From: Marivirga sp.
GTDB taxonomy: Bacteria; Bacteroidota; Bacteroidia; Cytophagales; Cyclobacteriaceae
Length of the DNA: 45,269 nt
Assembly: GCF_024636815.1 (NCBI RefSeq)
Contig: NZ_JAGXGF010000097.1
Location: 1 to 45,269, forward strand
Direction of reading: 5' to 3'
A model generated the notes under the pieces. The model was not told where the DNA came from, did not search any database, and saw only the letters and a list, made by a program, of their open reading frames with translations. Both the position numbers and the translations under genes were made by a program. Below, one piece after another: positions 34,580 through 43,743 of this stretch (positions are counted from its first letter, which is position 1; the number at the start of each line of letters is the position of its first letter).

Positions 34580-36205
34580 TTATTTCTTAGCTAATGTTTC
34601 AGCTCTATCAAAAAGTTTAAGTGCTTCCAGGAACACTTCATTCTGTTGATTAAAGATAGGGTAGAAGCCCTCATTATTCCAAATATTTCTCGCTATGTAA
34701 GCCTTGCTATAAAGTTTTATTAACTCTTTAGATTTGTTAAAGCCTTCTTCATTAAACTCAACATTATTGCTTTTAGCCAGGCTTGTCAATTCATTTAGCA
34801 TTTTATCGGTCACTTGGAAATTATTGATAAATCCTTCCATTCCCATGTTCTCCAACAACTTTTTATTCTTTTCATAATAAGAGAAAGTGTATTGTCTTAA
34901 GGTATTGCTTAAGAATAATCTATTCAAATATGTTGAAGTCTGAGCAGTATCAAGCGGTACGAAATAATCAGGCATTATACCTCCGCCACCATATACAATT
35001 CTACCATTTGAAGTAGTATATTTCAATGAATCATCAAATTGGATGCTGTCAGCTACGAAATATTCCCCATGCTCATAGCGATAATTCATATCCTCTCTAT
35101 ATTCGTTAGGATTTTCACCAAAGGGTTTTTGAATAGACCTTCCTGAAGGTGTATAATACCTTGAGATGGTCAATCGCAATTCAGAACCATCTTTTAAAGG
35201 AACCGGCATTTGAACCAAACCTTTTCCGAATGATCTTCTTCCCACTATCAAACCTCTGTCATTATCCTGAATAGCACCCGAAACAATTTCTGAAGCGGAA
35301 GCACTTCCTTCATTAATCAGTACAATTAAAGGACTTTCTTCGAATTTTCCTTCTTTAATAGCTCTGGCTTCAGAATTGTATCTTTGCTCTTTTCCTTTTG
35401 TATAAACTATTAAGGCATTATCTTTCAAGAATTCATCTGCCATGCTGATTGCCTTATCCATATAGCCACCAGGATTATCCTGTAAATCCAATATTAATTT
35501 CTTTAAACCTTCTTCTTTCAATTTATTTAAGGCTTCCATAAACTCATTATAAGTAGTAGCGGAAAAACGGCTTACTTTAATATAACCGATTTCATCATCT
35601 ACCATATAACTCACATCAACAGAAAATTGAGGAATTTTATCTCGAATGATTGTGTATTCAACCGGCTCCTTTAAGCCTGATCGCATAATTTTCAATTCTA
35701 CCTCGCTGCCTTTTTCTCCCCTCAAGTTTTCATGGACTTGTCTGTTGGTTAAACCGGTCCCTGCTATGTTTTTACCATCCACAGCTATGATTTTATCGCC
35801 AGACTGTAAGCCGGCAGTTTCAGAAGGACCTCCGCTCAAAGGTGCTACCACATAAAGGGTATCATTAAAAATATTGAATTCAATCCCAATACCTTCAAAA
35901 TTTCCTTTTAAATCAGCAGAAACCATTTCCAAATCTTTAGCGGGAATGTAAGAGGTATGGGGGTCTAATTCTTTAACGATTCCTTCAATGGCGCTATTCA
36001 CCAATCTGTCGGTGTCCACCTCTTCCACATAGTTTTGATCAACCTGCAAAAGAATCTCTTTTATTCTTGTAATTCCCTCTAAAACAGTATCTTTATTGGA
36101 AGAAGGATTCGCCATAGTGGCGCCAATCAATATGCCTGCCGCCAAAGTGGAGAAAATGATGATCGGCAGTTTGATCTGAAATGAACTATTTTTATTGTTT
36201 TGCAC
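34580..36205 (-). CDS. S41 family C-terminal processing peptidase (CtpA/Prc type)
   Basis: 541 residues with one N-terminal membrane helix or uncleaved signal (about 11-31), so periplasmic. A PDZ domain lies at about 95-185 (FEGIGIEFNIFNDTLYVV, then GGPSETAGLQSGDKIIAVDG). The S41 protease core has the Ser in NEGSASASEI (Ser303) and Lys328 in SFGKGLVQ. Ctp proteases trim or degrade envelope proteins near their C-terminus. The C-terminal 150 residues are helical, as usual in Bacteroidota forms. It is upstream of hmgA with a 20-bp gap and divergent from the hemerythrin-like gene (105 bp). Confidence 0.94.
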   Translation of the reverse strand: MQNNKNSSFQIKLPIIIFSTLAAGILIGATMANPSSNKDTVLEGITRIKEILLQVDQNYVEEVDTDRLVNSAIEGIVKELDPHTSYIPAKDLEMVSADLKGNFEGIGIEFNIFNDTLYVVAPLSGGPSETAGLQSGDKIIAVDGKNIAGTGLTNRQVHENLRGEKGSEVELKIMRSGLKEPVEYTIIRDKIPQFSVDVSYMVDDEIGYIKVSRFSATTYNEFMEALNKLKEEGLKKLILDLQDNPGGYMDKAISMADEFLKDNALIVYTKGKEQRYNSEARAIKEGKFEESPLIVLINEGSASASEIVSGAIQDNDRGLIVGRRSFGKGLVQMPVPLKDGSELRLTISRYYTPSGRSIQKPFGENPNEYREDMNYRYEHGEYFVADSIQFDDSLKYTTSNGRIVYGGGGIMPDYFVPLDTAQTSTYLNRLFLSNTLRQYTFSYYEKNKKLLENMGMEGFINNFQVTDKMLNELTSLAKSNNVEFNEEGFNKSKELIKLYSKAYIARNIWNNEGFYPIFNQQNEVFLEALKLFDRAETLAKK

Positions 36206-36310
36206 GTTTAAAGATTTTTATTTTAACAAATAACGCAGGAAATTAGTAAATCGTTGGATTGAAAAGCTTTAAAATTAAATTACCTTTGTAATATACCTAA
36301 ATTAGTTAAA

Positions 36311-37060
36311 GTGGAATACTCTCAAAAGAAAATAAAGGAATTAGTTGCAGAAAATTACGTTTTTGCTTCCGTTCTCTATTATTTAGGTATAGAATACTAT
36401 GAATTTGCTGAAGATTCATTGGAAAAAGTATGCAAAACCAAGAAAGTTGACCTGAATTATGTAGTTTCTGAATTGGAGAAAATCAATCAAAATGAGGAAA
36501 TAGAAAATATCAGATTATTATCTTTCCCCATTGATTTGGTGATTACTTATCTTAAACATGCTCATTTCATTTTTATAAAAAAAGATTTACCATTTTTAGT
36601 GAAATTGGTAAATAAGTTGAATAGCATTTCTCCTGATTTGGCACCGGTAGAAAGAGAAATTAAGGATGTATTTCCTTTGTTTGTGGAAGATTTTGTTCAC
36701 CATATATATGAGGAAGAAGACACCCTGTTCGAATATATTTCCCAACTCAAAGCAATAGAAGATAAAAAGAAGAATCCATCTGCATTTTTTTATAAGTACC
36801 CCAACTTCAATATGCAGAAATTTGCTATTGACCATGAGGTGCATGATGATGAAATGAAAGGTATTCGTTTTTTGATGGATCAATATCCTGTGGACCAAGA
36901 ATCACCACTGAATGTAAAAGTTCTTTTTTCAGAATTGGAACGCTTCGAAGATAAACTGAAAGTACACGCTAAAATTGAAAATGAAGTTCTTTTCCCCAAA
37001 GCCCTGATGCTGGAAAAATCAGTCAGAAAGAAGTTTGATTCGCTTATCCGTTTGAATTAA
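36311..37060 (+). CDS. Hemerythrin-like domain protein
   Basis: 249 residues from the GTG at 36311. The N-terminal 70 residues resemble the DUF542-like start of the ScdA/YtfE/Ric family (VFASVLYYLGIEYYEFAEDS), but without its usual Cys pair. The remaining part is a hemerythrin bundle: HAHFIFIKKDL, FVHHIYEEEDTLF, FAIDHEVHDDEMKG and KVHAKIENEVLFPKALML supply His and Glu ligands for a di-iron site. Ric proteins repair iron-sulfur clusters after nitric oxide or oxidative damage; this relative may sense or bind oxygen or NO. It starts a same-strand run with ruvX and def, 51 bp away. Confidence 0.85.
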   Translation: MEYSQKKIKELVAENYVFASVLYYLGIEYYEFAEDSLEKVCKTKKVDLNYVVSELEKINQNEEIENIRLLSFPIDLVITYLKHAHFIFIKKDLPFLVKLVNKLNSISPDLAPVEREIKDVFPLFVEDFVHHIYEEEDTLFEYISQLKAIEDKKKNPSAFFYKYPNFNMQKFAIDHEVHDDEMKGIRFLMDQYPVDQESPLNVKVLFSELERFEDKLKVHAKIENEVLFPKALMLEKSVRKKFDSLIRLN

Positions 37061-37111
37061 ACAGTTTTCTTTTAGACAACCGCTAGAAATAATACAAATT
37101 TATTTGATGAC

Positions 37112-37525
37112 ATGCCTAGAGTTTTAGCAATAGATTATGGTACCAAAAGAGTTGGTTTAGCAGTAACAGATCCACTGAAAATCATTGCTTCACCCTTAGA
37201 AATGGTTCATTCCAAAGATTTAATCCTGTACTTATCCGAGTATTTCACAAAAGAAGAAGTAGAAGCTGTGGTTTGTGGTTATCCTACCAATGAAGAAGGA
37301 GAAGCTACTGACGCTACCCGTCATGTTGATGCATTTATTAATCTTTTTAGAAAGAAGTTCCCAACAATGCCCTTACATTTGCAAGATGAAAGCTTTAGTT
37401 CGCAAGAAGCTATGCAAGCCATGATACATTCCGGATCCAATAGGAAACAAAGGAATAAGAAATCGGGTAATATAGATAAAATTAGTGCGGCAATTATTTT
37501 ACAACAATTTTTAGAAGAAAATTAA
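37112..37525 (+). CDS. ruvX: RuvX/YqgF family putative Holliday junction resolvase
   Basis: 137 residues with the RNase H-like YqgF fold. MPRVLAIDYGTKRVGLAVTD has the first catalytic Asp, VVCGYPTNEEGEATDATR follows, then LHLQDESFSSQEA carries the second acidic group, and a C-terminal DKISAAIILQQFLEE has the last. YqgF has been linked to 16S rRNA 5'-end processing in E. coli and was first proposed as a resolvase. It precedes def by 3 bp, so the two form an operon, which is a usual neighbour pair in Cytophagales. Confidence 0.95.
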   Translation: MPRVLAIDYGTKRVGLAVTDPLKIIASPLEMVHSKDLILYLSEYFTKEEVEAVVCGYPTNEEGEATDATRHVDAFINLFRKKFPTMPLHLQDESFSSQEAMQAMIHSGSNRKQRNKKSGNIDKISAAIILQQFLEEN

Positions 37526-37528
37526 ATT

Positions 37529-38086
37529 ATGATTTATCCTATAGTAGCCTATGGGCACCCTGTTCTCAAAACAAGGGGGAAAGATATAGAAAAAGGGGAG
37601 ATGGATGTGAAAGCATTGGTGGATGATATGTTTGAAACCATGTACAATGCAAATGGTGTTGGGCTTGCTGCTCCTCAAATTGGCAAAAGCTTAAGATTAT
37701 TTGTGATTGATACTGACCCAATTGATGATGATGACGATGAGCCTAAAGTAAAGAAGGCTTTTATTAATCCGGAAATATTAAAGGAAGAGGGAGAAGAATG
37801 GGCTTTTGAAGAAGGTTGCTTAAGCATTCCTAATATTCGGGAGGATGTGAATCGTAAGCCTAATATTAGGATAAAATATTTTGACGAAAACTGGGAAGAG
37901 CACGAAGAAGAATTTGATGGATTTGTAGCTCGAGTTATCCAGCATGAATATGATCATATAGATGGCATTCTTTTTACAGACCATGTTTCAGCTTTTAAAA
38001 AGCGAATTTTGAAAGGTAAATTAGGAAATATCAGTAAAGGAAAAGTATCAGCTGATTATAAAATGATATTTCCTTTAAAGAAGTAA
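37529..38086 (+). CDS. def: Peptide deformylase
   Basis: It removes the N-formyl group from new proteins. At 185 residues the three family motifs are intact: GVGLAAPQIGKSLR, EEGCLSIPNIRE with the metal-binding Cys, and QHEYDHIDGILF with both His ligands and the catalytic Glu. The acidic insert DTDPIDDDDDEPKVKK before the second motif is longer than in E. coli but common in Bacteroidota. The gene is coupled to ruvX with a 3-bp gap and followed by a TPR protein gene. Confidence 0.97.
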   Translation: MIYPIVAYGHPVLKTRGKDIEKGEMDVKALVDDMFETMYNANGVGLAAPQIGKSLRLFVIDTDPIDDDDDEPKVKKAFINPEILKEEGEEWAFEEGCLSIPNIREDVNRKPNIRIKYFDENWEEHEEEFDGFVARVIQHEYDHIDGILFTDHVSAFKKRILKGKLGNISKGKVSADYKMIFPLKK

Positions 38087-38227
38087 ATAGATGTAAGTTC
38101 AGCTTGATTTTAGCTATTGTTTTAATTAAACTTATAATTAAATTTGATTAGTGCAATAAAGCTGAATGCTTCTGTAACATTGGCAAACTTATTGCATGCA
38201 ATATCATTCAACATACTTATTTTCATT

Positions 38228-38881
38228 ATGAATCGATTATCAAAAATATTAGTCTTGAGTATAACAATGGTTTTTTGTATTTCCGTTGCAGTAGCTCAGC
38301 AGAAAAAAGCCTCAGAATTTATTGAGAATGGTATCAATAAATTTGAAGAGAAAGAATATATGGAGGCTATTGTAAGCTTTAACGAGGCTATAAAATTAGA
38401 TCCACAAGCGCATCAGGCTTATTATATGAGAGGTAATATCAAACAAAAATTTGCGGATGTTCATGGCGCTATGAAGGATTATAACAAAGCAATAGAAGCA
38501 AAAGCGGATTTTTCAGAAGCATATTTTGAAAGAGGGAATATCAAATATTTACTCCAGGATTATTATGGAGCGATCAATGATTATACTAAAACCATTGAGC
38601 TCAATGAAAATAATTTAGACGCATATTATAAAAGAGGACAAGCAAAACAGCAATTAGAAGCTTATCAGGATGCCATAAATGACTGTACAAAAATCATTGA
38701 AAAGGATAAAGATAATGTGGATGCTTACTATCTAAGGGGTGTTTTAAGAATTGAATACGGTCAGCTTTCTGAAGGTTGTCTTGATTTAAGCAAGGCTGGA
38801 GAGCTGGGTGATTTAAAAGCTTATGAAATGATTCGTGAAAGATGCAATGATGTAAAATGTTATCCTTCTGAATTTGAATAA
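38228..38881 (+). CDS. Exported tetratricopeptide (TPR) repeat protein
   Basis: 217 residues from the ATG at 38228. This start gives a signal peptide (NRLSKILVLSITMVFCISVA ending VAQ); the frame is open to a TTG at 38144, but those 28 residues have no exported-protein character. At least four TPR units follow, each about 34 residues (MEAIVSFNEAIKLDPQAHQA, MKDYNKAIEAKADFSEAYFE, INDYTKTIELNENNLDAYYK, INDCTKIIEKDKDNVDAYYL), and a Cys-bearing final part. TPR proteins scaffold complexes; the partner is unknown. It ends just before a rho-independent terminator. Confidence 0.88.
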   Translation: MNRLSKILVLSITMVFCISVAVAQQKKASEFIENGINKFEEKEYMEAIVSFNEAIKLDPQAHQAYYMRGNIKQKFADVHGAMKDYNKAIEAKADFSEAYFERGNIKYLLQDYYGAINDYTKTIELNENNLDAYYKRGQAKQQLEAYQDAINDCTKIIEKDKDNVDAYYLRGVLRIEYGQLSEGCLDLSKAGELGDLKAYEMIRERCNDVKCYPSEFE

Positions 38882-38904
38882 AAGAAGTAAAAGAATTTAA
38901 AAAA

Positions 38905-38938
38905 GACCCGTGAGATTTATAATCTTACGGGCCTTTTT
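38905..38938 (+). terminator. Rho-independent terminator after the TPR gene
   Basis: CCCGTGAGAT and ATCTTACGGG form a 10-position stem with one G/T pair and a 5-nt loop, followed by CCTTTTT. It lies 23 bp behind the TPR stop. The reverse strand also has a T run, so it may work in both directions. Confidence 0.85.
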
Positions 38939-39096
38939 GGTTTCGGATACTCTTTATAAACATCTAATTTCATCACTTTTCCTCCTGTTCTTGGATTATC
39001 TTTCACTTCAATGGCAAATGAAAATTCCCCATAAGTATGCCTATTATCTTTAAAGTCGTTCAAGCCAGAGGTTGGCAGGCTATCCCGATCTGCTAG
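38917..39096 (-). pseudogene. Minus-strand gene remnant, 59 codons
   Basis: The minus strand is open from 39096 to a TAA at 38917-38919 and encodes a well-formed C-terminal-like piece: DSLPTSGLNDFKDNRHTYG, then EFSFAIEVKDNPRTGGKVMK and LDVYKEYPKPKRP. No start codon or upstream part remains; the frame ends in a TAG at the edge of a repeat-like block. The composition looks like genuine protein. It is most likely the tail of a gene whose front was lost. The stop falls inside the terminator hairpin. Confidence 0.45.
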
Positions 39097-39385
39097 CTAG
39101 CGGACCACCCTTCTCTTTAAAAAGAGAAAGGGAACATTTTAGCAATCCTCATAAAATTTTTGATAATTAATCTCTTAATCCGTTTAAAAAAAAGATGTAA
39201 ATCTGTGCGATATTTCTCCCCTCTATTCTCCGAAGAGAGGGGAAGATTTGTCAAAGACGAATCAGGGGTGAGTTTCTTTGATTAGCTTAGCAATAAGCCA
39301 ATCGAGCTAGTTATATAGTAGAAAAAATTGGGAGAAAATGAAAGCAAAGAATATTTCACCCAAAGGTATTGAATTGATAAAGTTT
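39097..39385. repeat. Intergenic repeat block with two hairpins
   Basis: TTCTCTTTAAAAAGAGAA (39112-39129) is a near-perfect palindrome, and CCCCTCT ... AGAGGGG (39222-39243) forms another hairpin next to ATCAGGGGTGAG. Such blocks recur between genes in Cytophagales genomes. No gene is seen. Confidence 0.5.
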
Positions 39386-39892
39386 TTAAAGCTTAGTCTT
39401 CACTTTCTTCCATTCTTTAATTTGCCAATAGATTTTCCCAGTACTCAAGTGATTTTCATTTTTGTCATACAGTTTTATTTCACACGGAATAACCACAGCA
39501 TCTTCTGTTTCTAAAGGCTTTTCCACTTTATTTTTCACCCAGTCTTCATCAATGGAGAACTCAGCAAAGGCATCCATCTTCGCCTGAAAATGATATTCCA
39601 TTTCCAACTTCTGCATGATAATGCGGTATTTTTTTACATCCAGCTTATATAAAATCATCAAGCCGGTAGTATATTCAGAAATGGTAGCCATCGCACAGGC
39701 ATGAATTCCCTTGATATGATTCAAATTTCTTTTCTTATAGGGTAGTTTGGTTTGAATTTTATCGGGTGTAATCTTCGTGATTTTAAATCCATGCGGTTTG
39801 TTGAAAGGAATCATTCGGTTCAATCCCTGATTAAGAAGCCATAAATAAAATTTAGAATCCTGCGCTTTATTAATGATGGAAGTTAAGTTCAT
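39386..39892 (-). CDS. DUF4442 domain protein (hotdog/thioesterase-like fold)
   Basis: 168 residues. It matches the DUF4442 outline of acyl-CoA thioesterase-like hotdog proteins: MIPFNKPHGFKITKITPDKI, then KKRNLNHIKGIHACAMATIS containing the His and the central-helix residues, then MEYHFQAKMDAFAEFSIDED. No catalytic assay is known for this subgroup; a role in fatty-acyl or related thioester turnover is possible. It is divergent from an FAD-dependent oxidoreductase gene (124 bp) and alone on its strand. Confidence 0.85.
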   Translation of the reverse strand: MNLTSIINKAQDSKFYLWLLNQGLNRMIPFNKPHGFKITKITPDKIQTKLPYKKRNLNHIKGIHACAMATISEYTTGLMILYKLDVKKYRIIMQKLEMEYHFQAKMDAFAEFSIDEDWVKNKVEKPLETEDAVVIPCEIKLYDKNENHLSTGKIYWQIKEWKKVKTKL

Positions 39893-40016
39893 GAAATTGA
39901 TTGTTTATCAGATTGAATTGAATTTGAAAGTGATTTTTATAAAATATTACAGGTTTTATAAAGCAATCTCGTTGAAATAGACCTATTTTTCAACTATTGA
40001 TAAAAATTTATTATGC

Positions 40017-41144
40017 ATGCTGAGTTTTTGGGAAAGAGAAAGTTTAACGAAATACGATTATATCATAGTAGGTGGAGGCATAGTGGGTTGTTCAACAGCC
40101 TACCATTTGAAGAAGAAATATCCTAAAGCTGAAATCGCCATAATTGAAAGGGGAGTTTTTCCAAGTGGTGCAAGTTCAAAAAATGCGGGTTTTGCATGTT
40201 TTGGAAGCTTGACAGAATTAGTGGATGACAGAAATGGACTTAGCGAAGACGAACAGTTAGCTTTAGTAGAGAAAAGGTGGAAGGGGTTATTAGCGCTTCG
40301 AAATATCTTGGGAGAGAAAAACATAGGCTTTGAGGAAAATGGAGGGTTTGAAGTCATTAGAAAAGCCGAACTTCCTGCCTTAGAGTATTTAGATCATTAT
40401 AATCAATTGCTCAGCAGCATATTCAAGAATGATGTCTACAGCCTAAAACCTAATTTGATTCAAGAATTTGGTTTCAAGTCAAATGATATTGAAACTATTG
40501 TCTCGAATCCCTTCGAAGGACAGATTGATACTGGCAAAATGATCAAGAGTTGGTGGTCTTTGTGTAATGAAACGGGCATTAAAATCATTACGGGTTGTGA
40601 GGCGAAAGATTTTCAAGAAGAGCATGATAGTGTAAAACTACATTGCCAATCTGCTAATCAATCCTTTTACTTAGAAGCTAAAAAGTTAGCAATTTGTACT
40701 AATGCATTTGCTCAAAAATGGTTTAATAAGGAAGATATCAATCCTGGAAGAGGAATGGTTTTAGTGACTCATCCAATCGAGAATTTAAAATTTAAAGGTG
40801 TTTTTCACTATGATGAAGGCTATTTCTATTTCAGAAATGTTGGGGACAGAGTTTTGATTGGCGGAGGTCGGAACCTAGATAAATCTACTGAAGACACCAC
40901 CGAATTTGGAATTAATCCTAAAATTAAATCAGCTATTCTACATGATTTGAAAGAATTGATTTTACCTGATCAAGAATTTTCAATTGATATGGAATGGTCA
41001 GGTATCATGGCATTTGGCAAAACTAAATCACCGATCATAAAAAAAATATCCGATAAAATTGCAATTGGAGTACGGCTAGGAGGGATGGGAGTTGCCATTG
41101 GTACTCAAGTAGGACAGGAATTACATGAATTGCTTGCTGACTGA
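40017..41144 (+). CDS. FAD-dependent oxidoreductase (DAO family)
   Basis: 375 residues. The ADP-binding motif YDYIIVGGGIVGCSTAYHL is near the N-terminus, followed by IAIIERGVFPSGASSKNAGF. The substrate part has the antiparallel sheet of D-amino-acid-oxidase-like enzymes, and the second FAD contact is GVRLGGMGVAIGTQVGQEL near the C-terminus. These proteins oxidise amines or amino acids, or deglycate them; the substrate is open. The start at 40017 is used, though ATG 40013 lies 4 bp upstream in a different frame and is not usable. No partner gene is adjacent. Confidence 0.9.
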   Translation: MLSFWERESLTKYDYIIVGGGIVGCSTAYHLKKKYPKAEIAIIERGVFPSGASSKNAGFACFGSLTELVDDRNGLSEDEQLALVEKRWKGLLALRNILGEKNIGFEENGGFEVIRKAELPALEYLDHYNQLLSSIFKNDVYSLKPNLIQEFGFKSNDIETIVSNPFEGQIDTGKMIKSWWSLCNETGIKIITGCEAKDFQEEHDSVKLHCQSANQSFYLEAKKLAICTNAFAQKWFNKEDINPGRGMVLVTHPIENLKFKGVFHYDEGYFYFRNVGDRVLIGGGRNLDKSTEDTTEFGINPKIKSAILHDLKELILPDQEFSIDMEWSGIMAFGKTKSPIIKKISDKIAIGVRLGGMGVAIGTQVGQELHELLAD

Positions 41145-41518
41145 TAACTTGAAATAGTGTAATTTTTTTTAATATTTTAATTTAGTGTCATAGTAAGCCT
41201 GTAGGACGGGCATTATTTATTTTAGGGATTTTGGATTCAAAAAGAGGAATAGAAATAAAAATGTTTGAGACCTCCTGCAAGGAGGTTGAGTTTTTTTATT
41301 TCCCTCCTGTGAATTCAAAATATCGTTAAGAAATAAATACAGCCCTAGATTTTTGTTTACTTTTTATCAATGAAAAAGTAAAAGCCTGCCCGGCTTGAGG
41401 GCATTTGTATAAGATTCATTAATCATATATGAGTAAATTTAGGTTCTAAAATTCAAAGAGCTCCTTATTTTTATTATATTTCGAATTAATTTAAAATTAA
41501 TATTTTGATTTAACTTCC
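41145..41518. other. 374-bp intergenic region with terminator and dispersed repeat
   Basis: No gene is seen. It holds a terminator at 41270-41297 and a block around 41351-41383 (TTTTTGTTTACTTTTTATCA, echoed by AAAAAGTAAAAG and then GCCTGCCCGGCT) that resembles the block near 33160. The last 100 bp are AT-rich and should carry the promoter of the antiporter gene. Confidence 0.55.
41270..41297 (+). terminator. Rho-independent terminator candidate
   Basis: ACCTCCT and AGGAGGT form a perfect 7-bp stem with a 3-nt loop, followed by TGAGTTTTTTT. It sits 125 bp after the stop of the FAD oxidoreductase gene. Confidence 0.65.
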
Positions 41519-42961
41519 ATGACGGACAAGCAGCTCAAGCCAAGTTTACTACAAGCACTGATTCCAATAATATTTTTAATTTTTCTTTTAAGCTTAAATG
41601 TTTATTTCTTTGGTGATGGAACTTTAGATGGTTCTAACCAAATTGCTTTGATATTATCAGCTGGAGTTGCTGCTATTATTGCTTTAAAGGTTGGTTTTAA
41701 ATGGTCAACTATGCTTGATGGCATAGTCAGCAGCATTAGTTCGGCTATGTCTTCTATATTGATTTTATTATTAATAGGTTCTTTGGCTGGTACATGGTTG
41801 TTAAGCGGTATTGTCCCCGCCATGATTTACTATGGCTTAAATATATTAAACCCTACCATTTTTCTATTTGCAGCTTGCATTGTGAGTGCGATCGTTTCAG
41901 TGGCAACAGGAAGCTCCTGGAGTACTATTGCTACATTGGGCTTAGCGTTGTTAGGAATTGGACAAACCTTGGGTATGAGCGAAGGAGTAGTAGCAGGAGC
42001 TATTATTTCAGGAGCATATTTTGGTGATAAAATGTCTCCTTTAAGTGATACTACTAATCTTGCACCCGCTATGGCTGGAACGGATTTGTTTACTCATATT
42101 CGTTATATGGCTTACACTACGATTCCATCATTATCCATTGCATTGATTATATACTTAGTTTTAGGTTTTATGAATAGCTCAGAAACCGATATCGAGCAGG
42201 TAGGCTTAGTTCAAGCGGCAATTCAGGATAAATTCAATATTAATTTATGGTTGTTTTTAGTCCCTGCAGCAGTGATATTTATGATCGTAAAAAAGATTTC
42301 TGCAATTCCAGCTCTTTTGATCGGTTCGTTATTAGGAGGTGCATTTGCAATCATTTTTCAGCCGCAAATTATTGAAATCATTTCGGGTGGTGGAGGAAAT
42401 CTCTTTGAACAATCTTATAAAGCAGTGATGTTGTCTATGTATGGAGATATTAGTGTTACCACCAATAATGATATGGTAAATGATTTACTTTCCACTAGTG
42501 GGATGGCAGGTATGTTGAATACCATTTGGTTAATTGTTTGCGCTATGGTATTTGGAGGAGTGATGGAGTCAACCAATATGTTGCGAGTAATCACAGCTTC
42601 TATCATCAAATTAGCAAATTCAACAGGCTCATTGGTGGCATCAACTGCCGGAACTTGTGTGTTTTTCAATGTCACTGCTTCCGATCAATATTTGGCGATT
42701 GTAGTGCCTGGAAGAATGTTCGCAGAAACGTATAGAGAACGTGGTTTAAAACCCGAGGTATTGAGTAGAACGTTAGAGGATTCAGGTACAGTGACTAGTG
42801 TTTTAATTCCATGGAATACCTGTGGAGCAACTCAATCATCGGTATTAGGTGTTTCAACTTGGACTTATGCGCCTTATGCATTTTTTAATATCATAAGTCC
42901 GTTTATGACGATATTATTCGCATATCTTAATATTAAAATAAGAAGATTTACTGATAAATGA
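41519..42961 (+). CDS. nhaC: NhaC family Na+/H+ antiporter
   Basis: 480 residues with about eleven or twelve membrane helices. Family sequence includes VSVATGSSWSTIATLGLALL near 128-147 and GAIISGAYFGDKMSPLSDTT near 160-179, with the conserved Asp in GDKMSPLSDTTNLAP. It exchanges Na+ for H+ at the inner membrane; NhaC-type carriers in some bacteria instead handle amino or dicarboxylic acids, so the substrate is inferred. The next gene, an exonuclease, begins inside its stop codon (ATGA), so the two are translated together. Confidence 0.92.
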   Translation: MTDKQLKPSLLQALIPIIFLIFLLSLNVYFFGDGTLDGSNQIALILSAGVAAIIALKVGFKWSTMLDGIVSSISSAMSSILILLLIGSLAGTWLLSGIVPAMIYYGLNILNPTIFLFAACIVSAIVSVATGSSWSTIATLGLALLGIGQTLGMSEGVVAGAIISGAYFGDKMSPLSDTTNLAPAMAGTDLFTHIRYMAYTTIPSLSIALIIYLVLGFMNSSETDIEQVGLVQAAIQDKFNINLWLFLVPAAVIFMIVKKISAIPALLIGSLLGGAFAIIFQPQIIEIISGGGGNLFEQSYKAVMLSMYGDISVTTNNDMVNDLLSTSGMAGMLNTIWLIVCAMVFGGVMESTNMLRVITASIIKLANSTGSLVASTAGTCVFFNVTASDQYLAIVVPGRMFAETYRERGLKPEVLSRTLEDSGTVTSVLIPWNTCGATQSSVLGVSTWTYAPYAFFNIISPFMTILFAYLNIKIRRFTDK

Positions 42962-43542
42962 ATTTTGTAAAGGAGATCTCGAAAGAAGAAATCAATGAAT
43001 TGCCTCTTTGGAAATTTGAAGGCGAAATTACATTGGTGGAGAAAGATAAAGATTGGGAAGAGGTAATTCCCAAGCTGTGGAGAGCCGAAATATTAGGTTT
43101 TGATACCGAAGCCAAGCCTGTTTTTAGAAAAGGACAGTATAATCCTGTTTCTCTTATACAGCTGGCTACAGAAGAGGAGGTATTTCTTATCCGTAATTTA
43201 ATGTGTGGTTTTCCGGGTGATTTAATCCGGATTTTTGAAGATCCTTCCATCATTAAAACGGGAGCTGCTATTCATGATGATTTGAAAGACTTGCAGAAAT
43301 TAAGAAAATTTAAACCGGCAGGCTTTGAGGATATTGGTTCCATAGCAAGAGAAAACGGAATGCTACAAAGTGGCGCTAAAAATCTGACAGCGATTTTTCT
43401 TAATAAAAGAATTTCCAAAGCTCAGCAAACCTCCAATTGGGAGAAATCAGAACTCACACAAGCACAACTTGATTATGCTGCAACAGATGCCTATCTGGGT
43501 TTAAAAGTATATGAAGTTTTTGAAAGAATTGGATGGGTTTGA
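42958..43542 (+). CDS. DEDDy 3'-5' exonuclease domain protein (RNase D-like)
   Basis: 194 residues. The DEDDy motifs are complete: LGFDTEAKPVF (Asp49, Glu51), AAIHDDLKDL (Asp107 or 108), and LDYAATDAYLGLKVY (Tyr173, Asp177). The single-domain form is close to the exonuclease half of Werner and RNase D enzymes. It degrades DNA or RNA from the 3' end; the natural substrate is unknown. Its ATG overlaps the antiporter stop by 4 bp, an odd partner for a nuclease but likely only an operon of convenience. Confidence 0.92.
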   Translation: MNFVKEISKEEINELPLWKFEGEITLVEKDKDWEEVIPKLWRAEILGFDTEAKPVFRKGQYNPVSLIQLATEEEVFLIRNLMCGFPGDLIRIFEDPSIIKTGAAIHDDLKDLQKLRKFKPAGFEDIGSIARENGMLQSGAKNLTAIFLNKRISKAQQTSNWEKSELTQAQLDYAATDAYLGLKVYEVFERIGWV

Positions 43543-43743
43543 TAATTTAATATTACCATTGATCAAAGATTTTAAGAGCGATAATTTTTAATATGGAAAG
43601 AAATTAATTTTTCATCCATTGCGTTTAATATATTCATTTTTATTCGCTAATCTAAATTTCCCATTCTCCAATATGTAACAACTGTTACTATCCTATCCTT
43701 TGAAAGTCCGTTACTTAGCATTATAATTCATAAAGAAGAAAAA

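Noticed and set aside
38144-38227. TTG start for the TPR protein
   Set aside because: The ATG at 38228 begins a clean signal peptide; the extension hides it.
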